A stretch of 64,000 bases of DNA from the NCBI RefSeq assembly GCF_964355755.1, contig NC_092670.1:15003201-15067200 (forward strand). The letters run 5' to 3'. The first letter of the stretch is position 1; each line of letters opens with the position of its first letter. The DNA comes from Antedon mediterranea. Its lineage: Eukaryota > Echinodermata > Crinoidea > Comatulida > Antedonidae. Below are positions 1 to 15,628 of the stretch, piece by piece. Made by a program: the position numbers and the translations under genes. The notes beneath the pieces are model-generated. The model searched no databases. It saw only the letters and a list, made by a program, of their open reading frames with translations, and was not told where the DNA came from.

Positions 1-210
1 GATAATATATTTATACTGGGTAACCTCTTCAGTCAAAGACTCTCAACGATTATAAGCAACGGTCTTAGTTAAGTCGAAGATGCTTTCCAGGTGGAATGCC
101 ATCCAGAGATGAGTAGTAGTAATTAGTCTTGTTTATTTTATTTCACTTTTGTAATTTTTACTTTCTATGGACCAGAGATTCCTAAATAAAAGATTGAATT
201 GACTTGAATA
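1..210 (+). repeat. possible 3' end of a non-LTR retroelement
   Basis: A stretch with no open frame ends in AAATAAAAGATTGAATTG followed by ACTTGAAT. This layout (T-rich untranslated region, AATAAA-like signal, then a short repetitive tail) is usual for CR1/L2-type 3' ends. No reverse-transcriptase codons are visible because the window starts here. This is inference; unrelated AT-rich sequence is possible. Confidence 0.3.
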
Positions 211-734
211 CGTATACATATTTCACAGGTTTTTAAATTCCTATTTAGAATTAATAACATTTATTAACAAAATTGGTTGCTAATTTCTATAATACTGTGT
301 AGGCCTACTATATCTAAACAATAATAATTGTTGTCTTGTAATGCAGATAATAAAAAATATAATAAAGCACTGTATAATAATTTAAAGAATAATGAATATT
401 AAAAAACAAATTTATATTATTTTTATCCTCAGTCACCATGAACAGCAAGCAGTCTAGATTAAGACATTGGATGAGGATTTTGAAAAAGGAGGGTAGGGAA
501 AGAAGGGTCTAAAAATGGAAAATGAACTGCTGAACTGAGCCTAATTCTATCCTTTGCATTGTAGATTAAATAACTTTTTTTTTAAATAAATTTCTGTAAC
601 TTTAAATATCTAAAGTGAATTGCATCTTTTGTTTACAAAATATATTTGAATAATGTAAATAATTAGGCACATGCACCGTCCAGGGCTGTAGTACAGTATA
701 TAACTGAAAACGGAATTCCCCAATAATAATAAAA
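211..734. other. non-coding stretch
   Basis: AT-rich sequence with no long open frame and no recognisable exon. I see nothing specific in it. Confidence 0.5.
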
Positions 735-1519
735 ACGCCGTGGCTAAAGATACGGTACCGTATTCTAACTTCTGTTTACTAAAGGTACGGTAAAATTGCA
801 TTATGTCATAACCAGCCAATGGGGTGCTGGTACGTGTGTGACGTCATCGTATAAGGAGTTTGTGGATTTTTTTCATATCGCGAAAACAGTGATCAACCGC
901 ATTTTCTTGATGCTTTATTTATCGCTATTATCGCCGTCGTGTGTGACAAAAACTAAATGTAGCCTACGTCTGTTATTATTATTGAAAAGCCAAAACATGT
1001 TGATTTTAATTTTAGAATACAGAAAACCGTTTCAAAAGAGGCCTAGGCCTACTTACTACGTACTATAACCTCATTGTATGAGTTTGTTTGTGTAGAGGGA
1101 AAGCGATGCCAGGCTGGGGCCAGCTGCATGTGTGAGCTGATTTCTGTGACTCGTCAGCCCTGGGGCTACTGTCTAAATCATAGCATTTGAGGGCCCCTTA
1201 ATTGTCCGCATTTGCTTGTTGTTTATCTTCACCATTGTAAACAAAGTTTAATAAAAAATATAGGCCTAAATAGGCCATTTGGAATAAAAATAAAACCCTC
1301 ATCTGCAGCGCACACACATCCACGCAGCCTGGCGCCGCCGATAGGAATTCTCTACATATATAATACAACAGACGTGATATGAAAAAAAATCCCAAGTCCT
1401 TATACGATGACGTCACACACGTACCAGCACCCCATTGGCTGATTATGACGTAATGCAATTTTACCGTACCTTTAGTAAACAGAAGTTAGAATACGGTACC
1501 GTATCTTTAGCCACGGCGT
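735..1519. mobile_element. foldback element with ~150-bp inverted ends
   Basis: Positions 735-882 and 1371-1519 are near-perfect inverted copies. The outer ends read ACGCCGTGGC and GCCACGGCGT, and both arms contain GGTACCGTATTC and TGACGTCATCGTATAAGGA. The flanks carry AATAAAA at 728-734 and 1520-1526, a possible 7-bp target duplication, but the local sequence is AT-rich so this is weak. The roughly 490-bp centre encodes nothing recognisable, so the element is non-autonomous. Open frames in the two arms are mirror copies of each other and not genes. Confidence 0.7.
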
Positions 1520-1579
1520 AATAAAAAAATGGTCAATAATATCTTATTTTTCTATTATAAACAGCAGTGCCAGTCAGTG

Positions 1580-2090
1580 TACAGTTGGCCATTAATAAGC
1601 CATCCTAGACTAGGGCTAGGCCTAGATAGACTACAGGCCTCTCTAGCTAGACTCTAGTAACCTAGCCTATAGGTAGCCTAATAATAGGCTAGGCCTAGGC
1701 CAGTATATCCTAGCCTCTCTAGCTAGGCCTGGCTAGAGGCCTAGCCTAGGCCCCTACTAACTAAGTATTAATAATAACCTCTAGGCCTATCCTAGCTAGT
1801 TAGGCTCTGTTTTATTGAAATAAACAAACGAGGCCGATTTACTAGCCTCTAGCTAGGCCTAGCCTAGCCTAGCCTATTTTTACAACCTGGTAAAGCTTAC
1901 CTTTAAATAAACAAACTGTAGTGTAAACACGGCCTTAGCCTAGACTTCAGCTAGGCTAGCCGGGTGAGAGTCAAGTTAACAACTGCCGTCTCACTGCCCA
2001 GAGAGCCGCAATCACAGAATAAAAAGAGGTCCAGTCTGACGTCTAGCCTGGCCTAGCGCTAGACTGTGAATTTATCAATAAGTTCACAAC
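1580..2090. repeat. CTAGGCCTAG-rich low-complexity block
   Basis: The sequence is dominated by overlapping short palindromic words (CTAG, AGGCCT, TAGGCCTAG). The same composition returns at about 50140-50321 and 52336-52540. It encodes nothing visible. Confidence 0.6.
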
Positions 2091-5000
2091 TAGGCCTATA
2101 GTTATATAGTTATAGTGGTACTGTTTTCCTAAAATCTTCAAGCAATTACCAACATTCCTTATTCATCTTTAAATTTGATCAAAGTACTTTGATAAAGAGT
2201 TTTTCGACACCGTGTGTGTTATGATAATGTTGACCTCTCGTGTTTTTCTTTAGCAGTCCCCGTGTGATACAAAAAATGGCCGCTTTACGTCACTATGGTA
2301 TTATGCAAATCAATTAAAGTTGCATAATAATGCGGCACACCAATCAGATCATTCAATTAATTCTGCTTAACAATAGTAATACTGTACTTTATTATTCTTT
2401 TTTATAAATACTAAAAATAGACAGATTACAGAAACATTTATCAAATAAATATACATTTATATTAAGCCTACACATAGACTGTCATGGAGGTTTTAATTAA
2501 CATGGTGTCCTGAAATCCTCTGAGAACGCTGTGTTATTTTTGTTTTTTACGCTCTTTATCTCAGCTGCTGGTCTATTATCTGCAAGATGTTTCCGTATAT
2601 GAAATTCGTCTATTGTTTATTTTAAATCAATGGTTCCCCAATATGGTGAATAAAGAGAAATAAAGCTGAAAGCTAATCGACATTGAATTGTTTCAAGTAC
2701 TTGTAGAGCAAATTTTGTGTTAATTTTCCGTTTATTTGGTTTAAGGTATTATTCATTTTTAGGTCGAAGCATACCGAATGTAACACATTGACAAGAAAAT
2801 GCGATGATGCGATCACTTAAACATATGATATAATTTGGTAAAAAAAAAACATAAAAAGGTATTCATTTCAGTACGAATTTCTTATTGAAACTGTATACTG
2901 TATGTTTTGTAGATAGTTACCATTTTGTAATGTGTGTGTAGGCCTACTAATGTAAATTCTTTGTTAGTTGTCTGAATTATTTTTATTATATTATTGATGT
3001 TTCTCTACTGAACTACCTTGGAAGTCAATGCTTCAGCACTGAAAATGTCATTCAGTATAAAGAGAATAAATAAATTAATTAATTAATAAATAAGTGAACG
3101 GGACGTAACATCTTTATTCGAACATGCGCATCCGTTTCTTGTTTAGGCTTATAAGTAGGTCTACCGTTTTGTTTTCGACCATTGACACCAGTAGGGCAGT
3201 TTAGATAATTATCACTGAGTATAATGAGAAACAAAATTACATATGTATATAAAAACTAATATACCCGGTTCATTATAGGATATTATAGACTATGTTAAAT
3301 ACGCGGCGGCACTATAAATTAACCACCGATATTTTGGGTGAGAAATTCCTAAATCATGTGTCTTCCATATTATCTTATATCCTATTTTATCGAAATACAA
3401 CGAACGGTTGTATTTTATATCTGTTCTGGAAAGCGTTGTTGTTATTTACCAAATGATGACTGAAAAGGGTAAACATATTACTTTTGTTTAAATACATGAC
3501 AATAATTGTCTTGTCGAATGAATATGATCTGTAGGCCTATACTCTCCTATATCCAGTTTAAAGTAGCCTTTGCGAAGGTTTCTTAGCACCTGCTGTGGTG
3601 GGTACAGGCATGAATTTTAAATATAATATTTGGTTAATTGTACATAAATCAAATATTTGTAACAGAAATCGAGACGAAAAAAACATGAATTTCCCTTAAT
3701 ATGGTCAAATACAAAATTTGGCAAAATTCTTCCATAAAAAACAAGAAGACTTTTTTTCAGTAGTTAGGTAGTTAACCTAATGTAATAACATTTCTGGTGA
3801 CTCCCTAGACGGTGAAAAAAGATGGGGGATATACGGTGGATAATTTTTGCTTTTGCATGAAAAATAAAAATCTGAAGTTGAATAAAAATATCAGAAATGT
3901 AATATTCAAGTTATATTACCTATATTTAGTCATCTGATAACATTTTTACCACACCGTTTATTTTTAATAGCTTTTAAAAAATGCCTCTCTATTTACAAAA
4001 TGTGTGTACAAAAGAATAGAGATTTTACTGTGTAATTTGAACTATCCCCCCACTGATAAGAAAGTGCTTATTTTCAACAAGCTCGTGTAACACAAATAAA
4101 ATCCCAAACAATTATGAAACATAGGGGAAATTATAGATCGATAATTATTTGAATGTATGATCAATAGAAATATTTTGCCCGCACCTGGCCTTTAAGGCCC
4201 TTAGTGATTAAAAAAAAATTATTTCATGTTGTATGTGTATGTAATATAGTAATAGAATGAGACCAAGCCAGTTAAACATGTACCAGTAATAATGCATAAC
4301 AATTAAAACATTATGCACATTTGTATTCCGTTATTATTAACGTGAATATATTATTTTGTACCACTTCTATGGTTAAAATTTAAATTTAAAAAGAGTGTAA
4401 ATAAAAAAAATAAAAAAGATCTGTTAAAAGAAATAGAGAAAACGAAAGTTCATCATTCAGCAACAAAACCGAAGTCCCTGTTGCTAACAAGCGTTCGAAC
4501 TATGAACTTTTCAATGTTTTGAGGGCCAAATTTTCTTTTTTGTAGGCCTACTATTAATGATTGATAATCCGGATCATCCGTAGGCCTCTTAGAAGAATTC
4601 GGCGGACCATGGAAACTAGGCCAGCTATTATACTGTAGTGGTGTTTTCTCCTTTAGGATGGTATATAGTTTCAAAGGAAGTTCAATTATTTCTATGCAAA
4701 TAATAAAACGGTACTATATTTGTCAAAGTTTGTGTCAAAGTAAAAGGTTAAAGTACGTACCCAGATGGTTTAGTAACTATACTGCTTGATAATAAAAAAT
4801 GTTATCACACAATTACTTCGCTACGATTGGCTAAATAAACACAATTTCTATATATAAACACATTCATGTATAATATAGTTGGCCTACTCTCTGTCGTTGT
4901 TAACTAAGGTTAGACCAGTTTTATACGGAATTACCAAATCACAAAGTTTTCGTTGATAGTGTATGATAAATACTTTTGAGGTATGTTTTCAAATAGGCCT

Positions 5001-5590
5001 ACTTTTTCTTATCTATAGGCCTATATCTTGTAAAATGGCTTAATAGTGGGCCTACGTTGTACGGTGATATTGAAACGAGTTCTTGACTAAATAAACGGGA
5101 CGTTGACAAATGACAAGAATGTTTAAATACAAATAAGCGCAATTATATTTGGCTGCTGGAGGTAAAAGTAAATGGTAAAGTAGGCCTCAATTATCCTTCT
5201 CAAGCTCAACTAAAAGTGAGGAGGACGTGCAGCGCTTCCACACCGGGAGATGCATTGTCAAGGCAATACGAGTAACACATCTTTACCAATGACATGACAC
5301 AGTCAATATGGCACAAACAGGCTCAAACCCATGCCATCACAATCTAGTCCGACCCCTTGACATTAAATATATTCTGAGACGGTCTTCCATACAAGAACGC
5401 AACCGGACCCAACGTTGCTGAACTTTGATCTGACCAGAAATGATTTCAGTTTTATTTTGAAATATCATTAGAAAACGTGTTTGCACTTCTTCATGGAACC
5501 ATCGCTGTCAAACATTTCATGATCAATAATATTTCCTAACTATTATTCAAAATACATGTAGGCCTATTTATTTTATAGAAATCCTGCAAA
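2091..5590. other. intergenic stretch without a recognisable gene
   Basis: AT-rich, with scattered TAGGCCTAC words and short homopolymers. A 73-codon minus-strand frame at 4453-4674 resembles no family I know and lacks exon support. I see no further structure. Confidence 0.5.
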
Positions 5591-7763
5591 ATGGCAACTG
5601 ATAAAGGTAACTCTTTTCTAAAGCTCAGTCTACACTATTAAACTTTATGTCACAAAAACATGTGATTTGCCCATATATGGACATGATGATGTAATATCAA
5701 TGCCATATTTGGGTATATCACTACTATAATTGGGCACATCACCTTTTTTTTTCAAACTAGTTTGATAGAGCTTAACTTTCTTGATCAATTTTAACAAATA
5801 CTGTAACAGATTCATTTTCTTGTTTTTCTGATAAACAAGACTGGACCAATCCTGATTGTGTAACTTGGACAGATAATGGACTAAGTGGGTAAGAAAGGAT
5901 AACCTCAATGCAATTAGAGATTTTGAGGTTCGTGACAATGACATTTGGCTCGTGACTTACCCGAAGTCAGGTAAGTTCCTTCACAAGACATTAGTTTATT
6001 CAAGTTGCCATTGATAATTCACTGACAACACTAATAATAAAAATTGCAGTCAAGCAAAGTAATGTCCTCCAAGTTGCTCGATTATTCATTTCACCCAACA
6101 CACATTCAATCAAATCCAATATTAAATGATTCCGAACTTGATTCCTTAGGAACAACCTGGATGCAAACTATCATGTCTTTAGTTGCTGTTGAAGGTGACG
6201 AAGAAAAGATCAAAACGACATACTTGGAGAATGTACCATTCATAGAATTGACCTTTTCTCCACACTATTCATTGGTAGGTCTACATCTCACTCTTCTCGA
6301 TTCATAAAGACAGAGAGGCATAACTCATTTATCAGTTACAGTAACCTAAACCACGAAGAGCTAGCAAGAGAGATAATGTGATTACTTGATATTTTTACAT
6401 TAATGATTATCAATGTTTTCGTTGTTTTTATTACTCCAAAACCAATCAAGATCGACAGCATGCATGCTCTACATACAATTATAGATCAAACTCCTTCTCC
6501 AAGAATGATTAAAACTCACCTTCAAGAAACTGTTAGAGAAGAAACCCAAGGTACTATGAAGGTTGTTTTAGAAATATGTAAAGTAGAAAACGGAGAGGCT
6601 TTTCCTGTCATGGCGAACGTTGTAACTCCTTCCTATCCGGTTTGACAATATTCTTCCTAATCGAATTTAAACATATTATTAAGTTTGCCTTACAATTCGG
6701 CTGGTATTTATATATTTGTTGATGATTACATTATTTGCATTTGGTTTTCTCAAAAGATCATCTACGTTACCCGAAATCCTAAGGATGTTGCTGTGTCGTA
6801 CTTTCACTTTCACACCTACAACCGTAGTTTGCCAAAGTACACAGATTGGAATCTGTTTTACGAAGATTACAAGGAAGAGAACGGTAGGTAAATAATGATT
6901 GAAGCTATGTGATGCATGTCAATTCAACGTAACCAAATCATTAATCAATGTTATCCCAATTCATTAATAGTTTGCTATGGTTCTTGGTTTCAACATAACC
7001 TGTTCTGGTGGAAAAGACGTCATCTTCCAAATGTTCTGTTCTTGAAGTATGAAGACATAAAGAAGGTATGAACAAAACTTTAATTTCCCACACAAGTAGC
7101 AATATTCTTTCAAAATAATAACGATTTGTTTTGTCTTCAGGATCCAAAGATTGCCACTGTTAAAGTTGCTGAATTCATGGGATACAAACTTTCAGATGAT
7201 GTTATTGACAAAATTGTTGAAAAATCCAGTTTTAAAAGTATGAAGACCTGTAGTCACCGAGTCCATCCGCCTCCCGAGAAACTATTTCCGATCGACATGC
7301 ATGTTTATAAAGATACATCGTTTTTTAGAAAAGGTAGGAGCCTGATCAGGATCTTGTATAATAGTGACTTCTACATCTAGTGTTGTATAAAGTTAGAAAA
7401 AATGTTATACATTTTTAATAGCTTTCTCGTCCATTTAAAATTATTGTGAGGTAATCAAGCCGTTTCCAACAAATCCAACGACCAAGTGATCCATCGTGAA
7501 AGCAGGCACAATCTGTCTTCTATGGCGAGGTGGGCGAATTATCAGTTTAAGCTTGATTGATTCAAGTGATGAAAAGAGGTAATGAAGAGGTGTTCATGAT
7601 AAAATTGATTCTTGTTTATTATTTACGATAACGATATCTTTTTTTACTACTAGGTGTAATTGACGATTGGAAAAACTACTTTACAGATGCCCAAAATGAA
7701 GAGTATGATAAGATATGCAAAGAAAAACTTAACGGAACTGGACTTTATGATGATTGTGCTTAA
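5591..7763 (+). pseudogene. cytosolic sulfotransferase pseudogene (unit A)
   Basis: The first of four tandem SULT units. Exon remains: 5591-5606 (start MATDK), a damaged exon 2 ending near 5971 with TYPKSG, exon 3 6150-6274 (TTWMQTIMSLVAVEGD), exon 4 6451-6550 (PRMIKTHLQ), exon 5 6757-6883 ([20 protein letters not shown]), exon 6 6971-7065, exon 7 7141-7333 and exon 8 7654-7763 (DDWKNYFTDAQNEEYDKI, stop 7761-7763). Exon 2 has lost its 5' half and carries an in-frame stop and frameshift near 5889-5900. Exon 4 is 100 nt instead of 120, which breaks the frame. A MITE at 5621-5773 lies between exon 1 and exon 2. Exons 5-8 remain open and well conserved, so decay is recent or partial. A hybrid transcript using only some exons cannot be excluded. 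Confidence 0.8.
5621..5773. mobile_element. MITE, CTACACTAT family, copy 1
   Basis: Starts AAGCTCAGTCTACACTATTA and ends AAACTAGTTTGATAGAGCTT, imperfect inverted ends. Internal words such as CATATATGGACATGATGATG recur in copies at 32151, 44163 and 62937. It lies between exon 1 and the damaged exon 2 of SULT unit A. Confidence 0.75.
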
Positions 7764-9304
7764 GTAAAGTCAGATGATACATACGATCTTATAGCTTTGC
7801 CAAATAAGTAACAAAATTCATGTGCAGACATGAACTAGCCCTATCACTATATCTTTGTATTTCTTAGTTTGTTGTTATACAATGAATATGTATGATGTTT
7901 CACGCCATATTATTCTCTTGACCATTAAGATCTTTCATCTGCTATAATCTTTAGAATAATCTTCCACGGGACGGACTATTAAGAAGTGACGGTATCAGCG
8001 GCAGTTGGCTTCTGTGTAATTTTAGATTATAGATGCACATGACAATACTGTACAAACAATGAAGCAGTGCACTCTCGTAAATAAAAAGTTTGAATATAGC
8101 TTAAATGTTAGGGTTTACACATCTACTCGAAACACGCCCCACTCCCCATTCCTTAATTATTATTAATAATGATGCTCGATACCTTCTGTAACAAATAGTA
8201 ATTAGGCCTAACATATTCTTAGTAAAGTACTAAAGTGTGTACACTGTATAGTTAAGTACATGGCACAATAATACAGGCATGTATCGCCAACCATGTATAA
8301 ACAAAATAAACACATACAACGTGCGTGAACTATTATCTTTTCCTTAATTTTCTCATACAGGAATTCTTCGATTGCCTAAACAATAAAAGAATTTTCAACC
8401 ACTTTAGATTGTAACAACTGTTTTGAAAGTTCGATCAGGGTTGACCATAATTCCACGTGCATTTATTATCTAATCTACTCGTGGACTGCAAATTAAAGTT
8501 TAAACGTACGTGTATATATATAAAGGAATATAGAATGAACCGAAGTACTTTTATTGATATTAGTATAATCATGACATAGCTAAAGCCAGTCTAAATAAAT
8601 ATTTAAACAATGTTATCGGGTCAAACTGCTCTCAGATAAAAAGTGCGACTATAGATCGGTTTATGCACCTTGCTCATGTTATATTACATTATTATATGTA
8701 TTCAATAGCCGTTGGTAGTACTGTACTTCTTGGAAAACCAGTAACGGTAGGCCTATACTTTCTATCTTTAAACAAACATAAAATATTTCAATAAATGATA
8801 TTCTTATTACTGTACTACACGAATAATGCAGGGTTAAACCTATATCGACGATAATAGTGTCTGGCATTGAGCCAGGCCCTACAAAGAGAGGATGGATGAT
8901 CACAATTGGTTCGTTGATTCCTGTGTCACAATGAATTGTCTTAACCCCGGAATGTCGGTCTTCTGTGATACTATAAGCATTTCATTCACCATCCTTTAAT
9001 AAACAACCTATAACCTAATTTCTAAATAAATAAAAATGCAATTTATATGATAAGTTTCTAATGGGTACAGGATGATTACGTCAGAGCCTAGGTGCAACAG
9101 AATGAAAGTTATCTTCCCGCTATAGCAGGCTATGTTTCTCGATCCTTGGAATGTGGAAGAGTATTTGTTTGCTAGATCTTCCTCTTGAATGATTATCAAT
9201 ACTTGCATCATAACCTCTTCAATTCAATTAGCAACTTTATACTTATCTTACTACTCTGCATTTTATACATCAATTTTTAATGTATTATATTATTATATGT
9301 ATTC
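7764..9304. other. intergenic spacer between SULT units A and B
   Basis: No gene. Positions 8570-8660 are homologous to 13560-13650 and 22080-22180 (shared words such as GACATAGCTAAA and TTTATGC), showing that the spacer was duplicated with the SULT units. The word ATTATATGTATTCAATAG occurs at about 8691 and again at about 9292, just left of the retroelement fragment. Confidence 0.6.
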
Positions 9305-10321
9305 AATAGTATGTGAAGCTTAGCCCAACAGTATGTTCTGATGTTAGTGTTTCCAATACAGGTGCGCCACAAGGCACTGTATTAGCCCCTTTTTTGTTTA
9401 CCTTGTATACAAGTGATTATAGATCTAAATATGATTCTTGCCCAGTTGTACGATTTGCTGACGATACGGCGATGATTGGCTTGATTCAGAAGGACGATTG
9501 CACTTCATATTTAAATGAGATTAATAATTTGTAAAATATAGTATTGATAACTTTTTAGAATTGAATGTTGAAAAAACAAAGGAAATGATTATAGATTTTA
9601 AAAAGAAAACGAATAAATGTGATCTAGTTGACATAATGGGTAGACAAATTCAGAGGGTGGAAACATATAAATATCTGGGGGTTGTATTTAACAATAAATT
9701 GACGTGGAGTAACCACTTGGATCTCGTTATGAAGAAAGTAAATACTAGAATGTACTGTTTAAGACAATTAAACAAGTTCAGTGTAAATAATAATATTTTG
9801 ATTACATTCTATCAGTCTATTATTGTTGGGGTTTGGAAATATTGTATTGCAGGGTGGGGTGGAAATGTTAAAGAGGGAGATAAGGGTAGAATTGATTGTG
9901 TGGTAAGAAGGGTTGAGAGGATGTCTGGTTTGTGTCAGCAGTCGGTGGATTCAGTTTATTGCGAGAACCTGGACAGGCTTTTTGGGATGGTGTTGAGGGA
10001 TGAAAGTCATCCTGTGAATTCCGATTTAGGCAGTCTCAGGAGTGTTCGTAGTGGAAGATTGCGATCCGCGGCTGCTGACACAAACCGATATCTTTTCTCC
10101 TTTCTGCCCACAGGTATCAGGAGACATCAGCGACATTCATCCAGATGAGCACCATGAAATAATATGTAATAATATGTTCTTGTTGTGAGTTTTTAATATT
10201 GGTATTGTTGTATTGTCATGTTATTTTATATATTGTAATTATGATGTATTTGAAGACGAGCAATGTAAATTTTCTCCTTGTGGGAACGAATAAAGATTAT
10301 ACTTGATACTTGATACTTGAT
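9305..10321 (+). mobile_element. non-LTR retrotransposon 3' fragment (CR1/Rex1-like)
   Basis: Two frames, 9313-9534 and 9561-10148, encode the C-terminal half of a reverse transcriptase. The first has GAPQGTVLAPFLFTLYTSDY and RFADDTAMIG, the FADD box of the active site. The second continues with NVEKTKEMIIDFKKKT and YKYLGVVFNNKLTWSNHL. A stop/frameshift near 9534-9560 separates them, so the copy is 5'-truncated and dead. Downstream is a short untranslated region with GAATAAAGATTATACTTGAT and a tail of TACTTGA repeats ending about 10321, the usual 3' end of CR1/L2/Rex1 elements. It inserted upstream of SULT unit B. Clade assignment within that group is uncertain. Confidence 0.85.
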
Positions 10322-10367
10322 AATCAAATTAACATGTTATGTTTCAGAAACTCCGTGAACAACCAAC

Positions 10368-12996
<2,629 letters not shown>

Positions 12997-13654
12997 ATAA
13001 AATTATTATTCAACCGTTGTTCCTTGAAATATATTAATTAATAGCAACAATGAGTTTATATACAATATATATAGCAGTTTATGTTGATGATCATTTTATA
13101 ACTGATGAGGTACGGTAACTAGTAGAAATGTACCTCTGTGGTAAAAACTTATTACAGATTACATTAGTATGGCAAATTGTATAGCCAATGGCTAAGTGAT
13201 AATGTTTGCGTCTCTCTATCATAGTATTAATAAAATGATAAATGAATGGATCGGAAATTACAATAAAAATAAGATATAATAATAATATCACAGCTTGCTG
13301 ATGATAACATTATGCTTATTGTTTGCAATAATAGTTTTAGTGATATTTGTTAAATTTACAATCTACAATTCATCGAGAACAATACTTTGAATGTTCAGAA
13401 AAAAAAAAGATAAACCTTAAATTGGTCGATAAAATAAAATGATTATTTGACAAACGAATTCCTTTCCACATTTTGAATGTGAATATAATATGAAACAATG
13501 TTACAGAATAATGGTGTAGTATATTGACATTGTAGATAAGGTATTAAAGAATGTCATTATGACACAGCTAAAATTGCTGTTAATATTTAAACAACTTTAT
13601 CAGTTCAAACCACTGCTAATAAAAGTCCAAGTTGACACTGTTTATGCACATTAT

Positions 13655-13915
13655 ATTCATATTCATATTCATTTATTATCCAGAAAAAATAATACAAAAA
13701 CAATACAAAAAGCATAAATAACATAGAACAACAACAAGCAGAGAAAAAGCGCAGAACACTATCCTGGCGGATTGTCAAAAAGCAAAAAATATCGCTATAA
13801 AAGACTCTCCTGATAGTGCTCGTGGCAAAATAACATTAACAAGGATAAACATTTAACAACCCGGTAACATAGAATTTATATAAAACAGAATAAAAATTGC
13901 AATCATTATAAATAA
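13655..13915 (-). mobile_element. retroelement 3' fragment with 7-bp target duplication
   Basis: Reverse-complemented, the segment ends in a repeated ATGAATATGAATATGAAT tail, as in non-LTR elements. It is bounded by ACATTAT at 13648-13654 and at 13916-13922. The paralogous spacer before SULT unit D reads straight through the site (GCGCATTATGGTTCATG near 22188), which gives the empty site. Only an untranslated 3' part remains. Confidence 0.7.
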
Positions 13916-14149
13916 ACATTATGGTTCACGTTGTATAATTTTTACAAGTACAGTTTTCAGCAGACGTGGTAGGTATCGAATTTTCTTAGTAGAACAGGAA
14001 TAGTAAAGGTAGGTCGTTTCGCATCCAACATAAATTCACCACACGATTAATAGAAACGAAGGGTAAGATTATTGGCGCGCTTGCAAGTCTGTACTGTTGT
14101 ACAGATCGGACAGATAGATTATAACGTGTCGTGTCTTCCACACACCATG

Positions 14150-14344
14150 TTTAAACTAACATGTAAATGTAAATGGAAGAATAACCCGTGACTTGCAGCC
14201 TACTGGGTTGAATTGCGCACAGATGTGGACGACACATACCACAACTTTCTACGCCCCTAAGGGTCCCTTCGTGTCGAGTGATGCCACCAAACGGCACTCG
14301 TTCGTCTGCCCACAACGACAGGGGTTGAATGGACCAGTACACCG

Positions 14345-14378
<34 letters not shown>

Positions 14379-14380
14379 TG
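14150..14380. repeat. unassigned insert ending in a 30-T run
   Basis: A GC-richer block (about 14190-14346) ends in an uninterrupted run of 30 T at 14347-14376. A homopolymer next to a compositionally distinct block suggests a retroposed or SINE-like piece, but I do not recognise the body. Open frames on both strands here depend on the homopolymer and are not genes. Confidence 0.35.
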
Positions 14381-14383
14381 GAG

Positions 14384-14585
14384 TAAACAATTATTTATTT
14401 CTTTATTCTGATATAAAATCAATAGGATAAATACACAAAAAAGTACCGAGACGGCAAACTTATTTCCATTGTGGTTAACCCCCTACTCTGCTGAACGATG
14501 TACTGGGTGCCAGACACACGAGCCAGATGTGTACACTAGATCTCCAGTGTTAAGTCCTCATCCGAGAAGACTCGTTCAACCACCA
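14384..14585 (-). mobile_element. non-LTR 3' untranslated fragment
   Basis: In reverse complement it contains ATGGAAATAAGTTTGCCGT and ends in AATAAAGAAATAAATAATTG. It is related to the 3' end of the neighbouring element at 14590-15130, which has GGAAATAAGTTTACTTTTTT, and is probably a second, shorter copy. Confidence 0.5.
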
Positions 14586-14589
14586 GAAC

Positions 14590-15130
14590 AATGGTCTGAT
14601 TGATTGATTTTATTCGATATTCATACATAAAAGTTAAAATATACAATGTATAAAAAGAATACCTGGATAACCCATTAAGTCGACAAAAAAGTAAACTTAT
14701 TTCCAATGGGGTCCAATCCGTAATGACTGAAAAGTGAGTGGTTGGGCCTAGTACAATTATCATTAAGTATGACTCAGTAAAAATGAAAAAAACAAGAAAA
14801 TACATACAAGACAAGATAACATCAAAAAAACAATTAAAAATAACTTAATTAAACTGAAATTCCAAGCTGTTCATTATTAAAATATTCTTTAAGCTTTATT
14901 TTGAAGGTTGCATTCTTTTGTATTGATTTGAGTGAATTGGGGAGCCTGTTCCAGTCACGGATACCTAAGAAATAAAAAATCGTATCATTAACGCCAGTAG
15001 CCATAGGAGTGACAAAATTAAATGTTGTACCCCTGGTCGACGAGTGACTTGAACCTGTGCCGATTGTTTGCGACGGCGCCCCTGCTTTAACCGCTTAATT
15101 CGACACAAAAACAGTAACTCAGTTTTATAC
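14590..15130 (-). mobile_element. non-LTR retrotransposon 3' end, minus strand
   Basis: In reverse complement an open frame ends with GVNDTIFYFLGIRDWNRLP and NATFKIKLKEYFNNEQ, the usual last residues of CR1/L2-type reverse-transcriptase proteins (RDWNxLP), then a stop near 14845. The 3' untranslated part has GTCGACTTAATGGGTTATCC and ends in AATAAAATCAATCAATCAG, a short-repeat tail. The right limit is set because 15131 onward (CTTAACTCTAAAAGCTGATA) is homologous to the spacer before SULT unit D at about 22703. The copy is 5'-truncated. Confidence 0.7.
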
Positions 15131-15628
15131 CTTAACTCTAAAAGCTGATAATCTTTAAGATAAGGATAATAAAACACTTCCAAATAATACATATACGGAT
15201 GAAATTGATTCAGTGTCTCTTCCTAAATGTTTGATTTTGTTTTTACTCGGGGTACCCTTGAGAGTCTAGGACTCATTTTCTCCTCCTCCATCTGGACACT
15301 ATTGAGTAAAAAGTGCGATTTATAAAGTACTACTCCTCCCTTATTCGTTGTAGTATTGAGTTGGGATTTGGCATGAATATACTACAGGGACATGTACTCA
15401 AATCTATGAGCCGGATTTTTAAATTTTAAACCGGATGCAGCCATATCACGTATCGAAGACGGTATCGTATAGACGTATTTGGTAGCGACGTTATTGTATG
15501 TTATTGTATTGTATGTGATGTCACATCCCGTCTTATGACGTCATTACAGCTTCTTTTGCTGTACTCGAGTATCGCACATTCGTGCCTTTTTGTTAATTAA
15601 TTTGTTAAATTCAGATGCCACAATGTGT
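15131..15628. other. spacer upstream of SULT unit C
   Basis: The first part is homologous to 22703-22830 before unit D. Positions 15465-15600 (GTATTTGGTAGCGACGTTAT, CTTATGACGTCATTACAGCT) reappear in altered form at 16785-16915. No gene is seen. Confidence 0.5.

Noticed and set aside
4453-4674. 73-codon minus-strand frame
   Set aside because: No recognisable family, no flanking exons; treated as chance.
8679-9211. Minus-strand frames of 67-74 codons between SULT units A and B
   Set aside because: No family similarity, and the region is a duplicated non-coding spacer.
14151-14411. Overlapping open frames on both strands around 14.2-14.4 kb
   Set aside because: Both depend on the 30-T run (poly-Lys or poly-Phe) and show no exon features.
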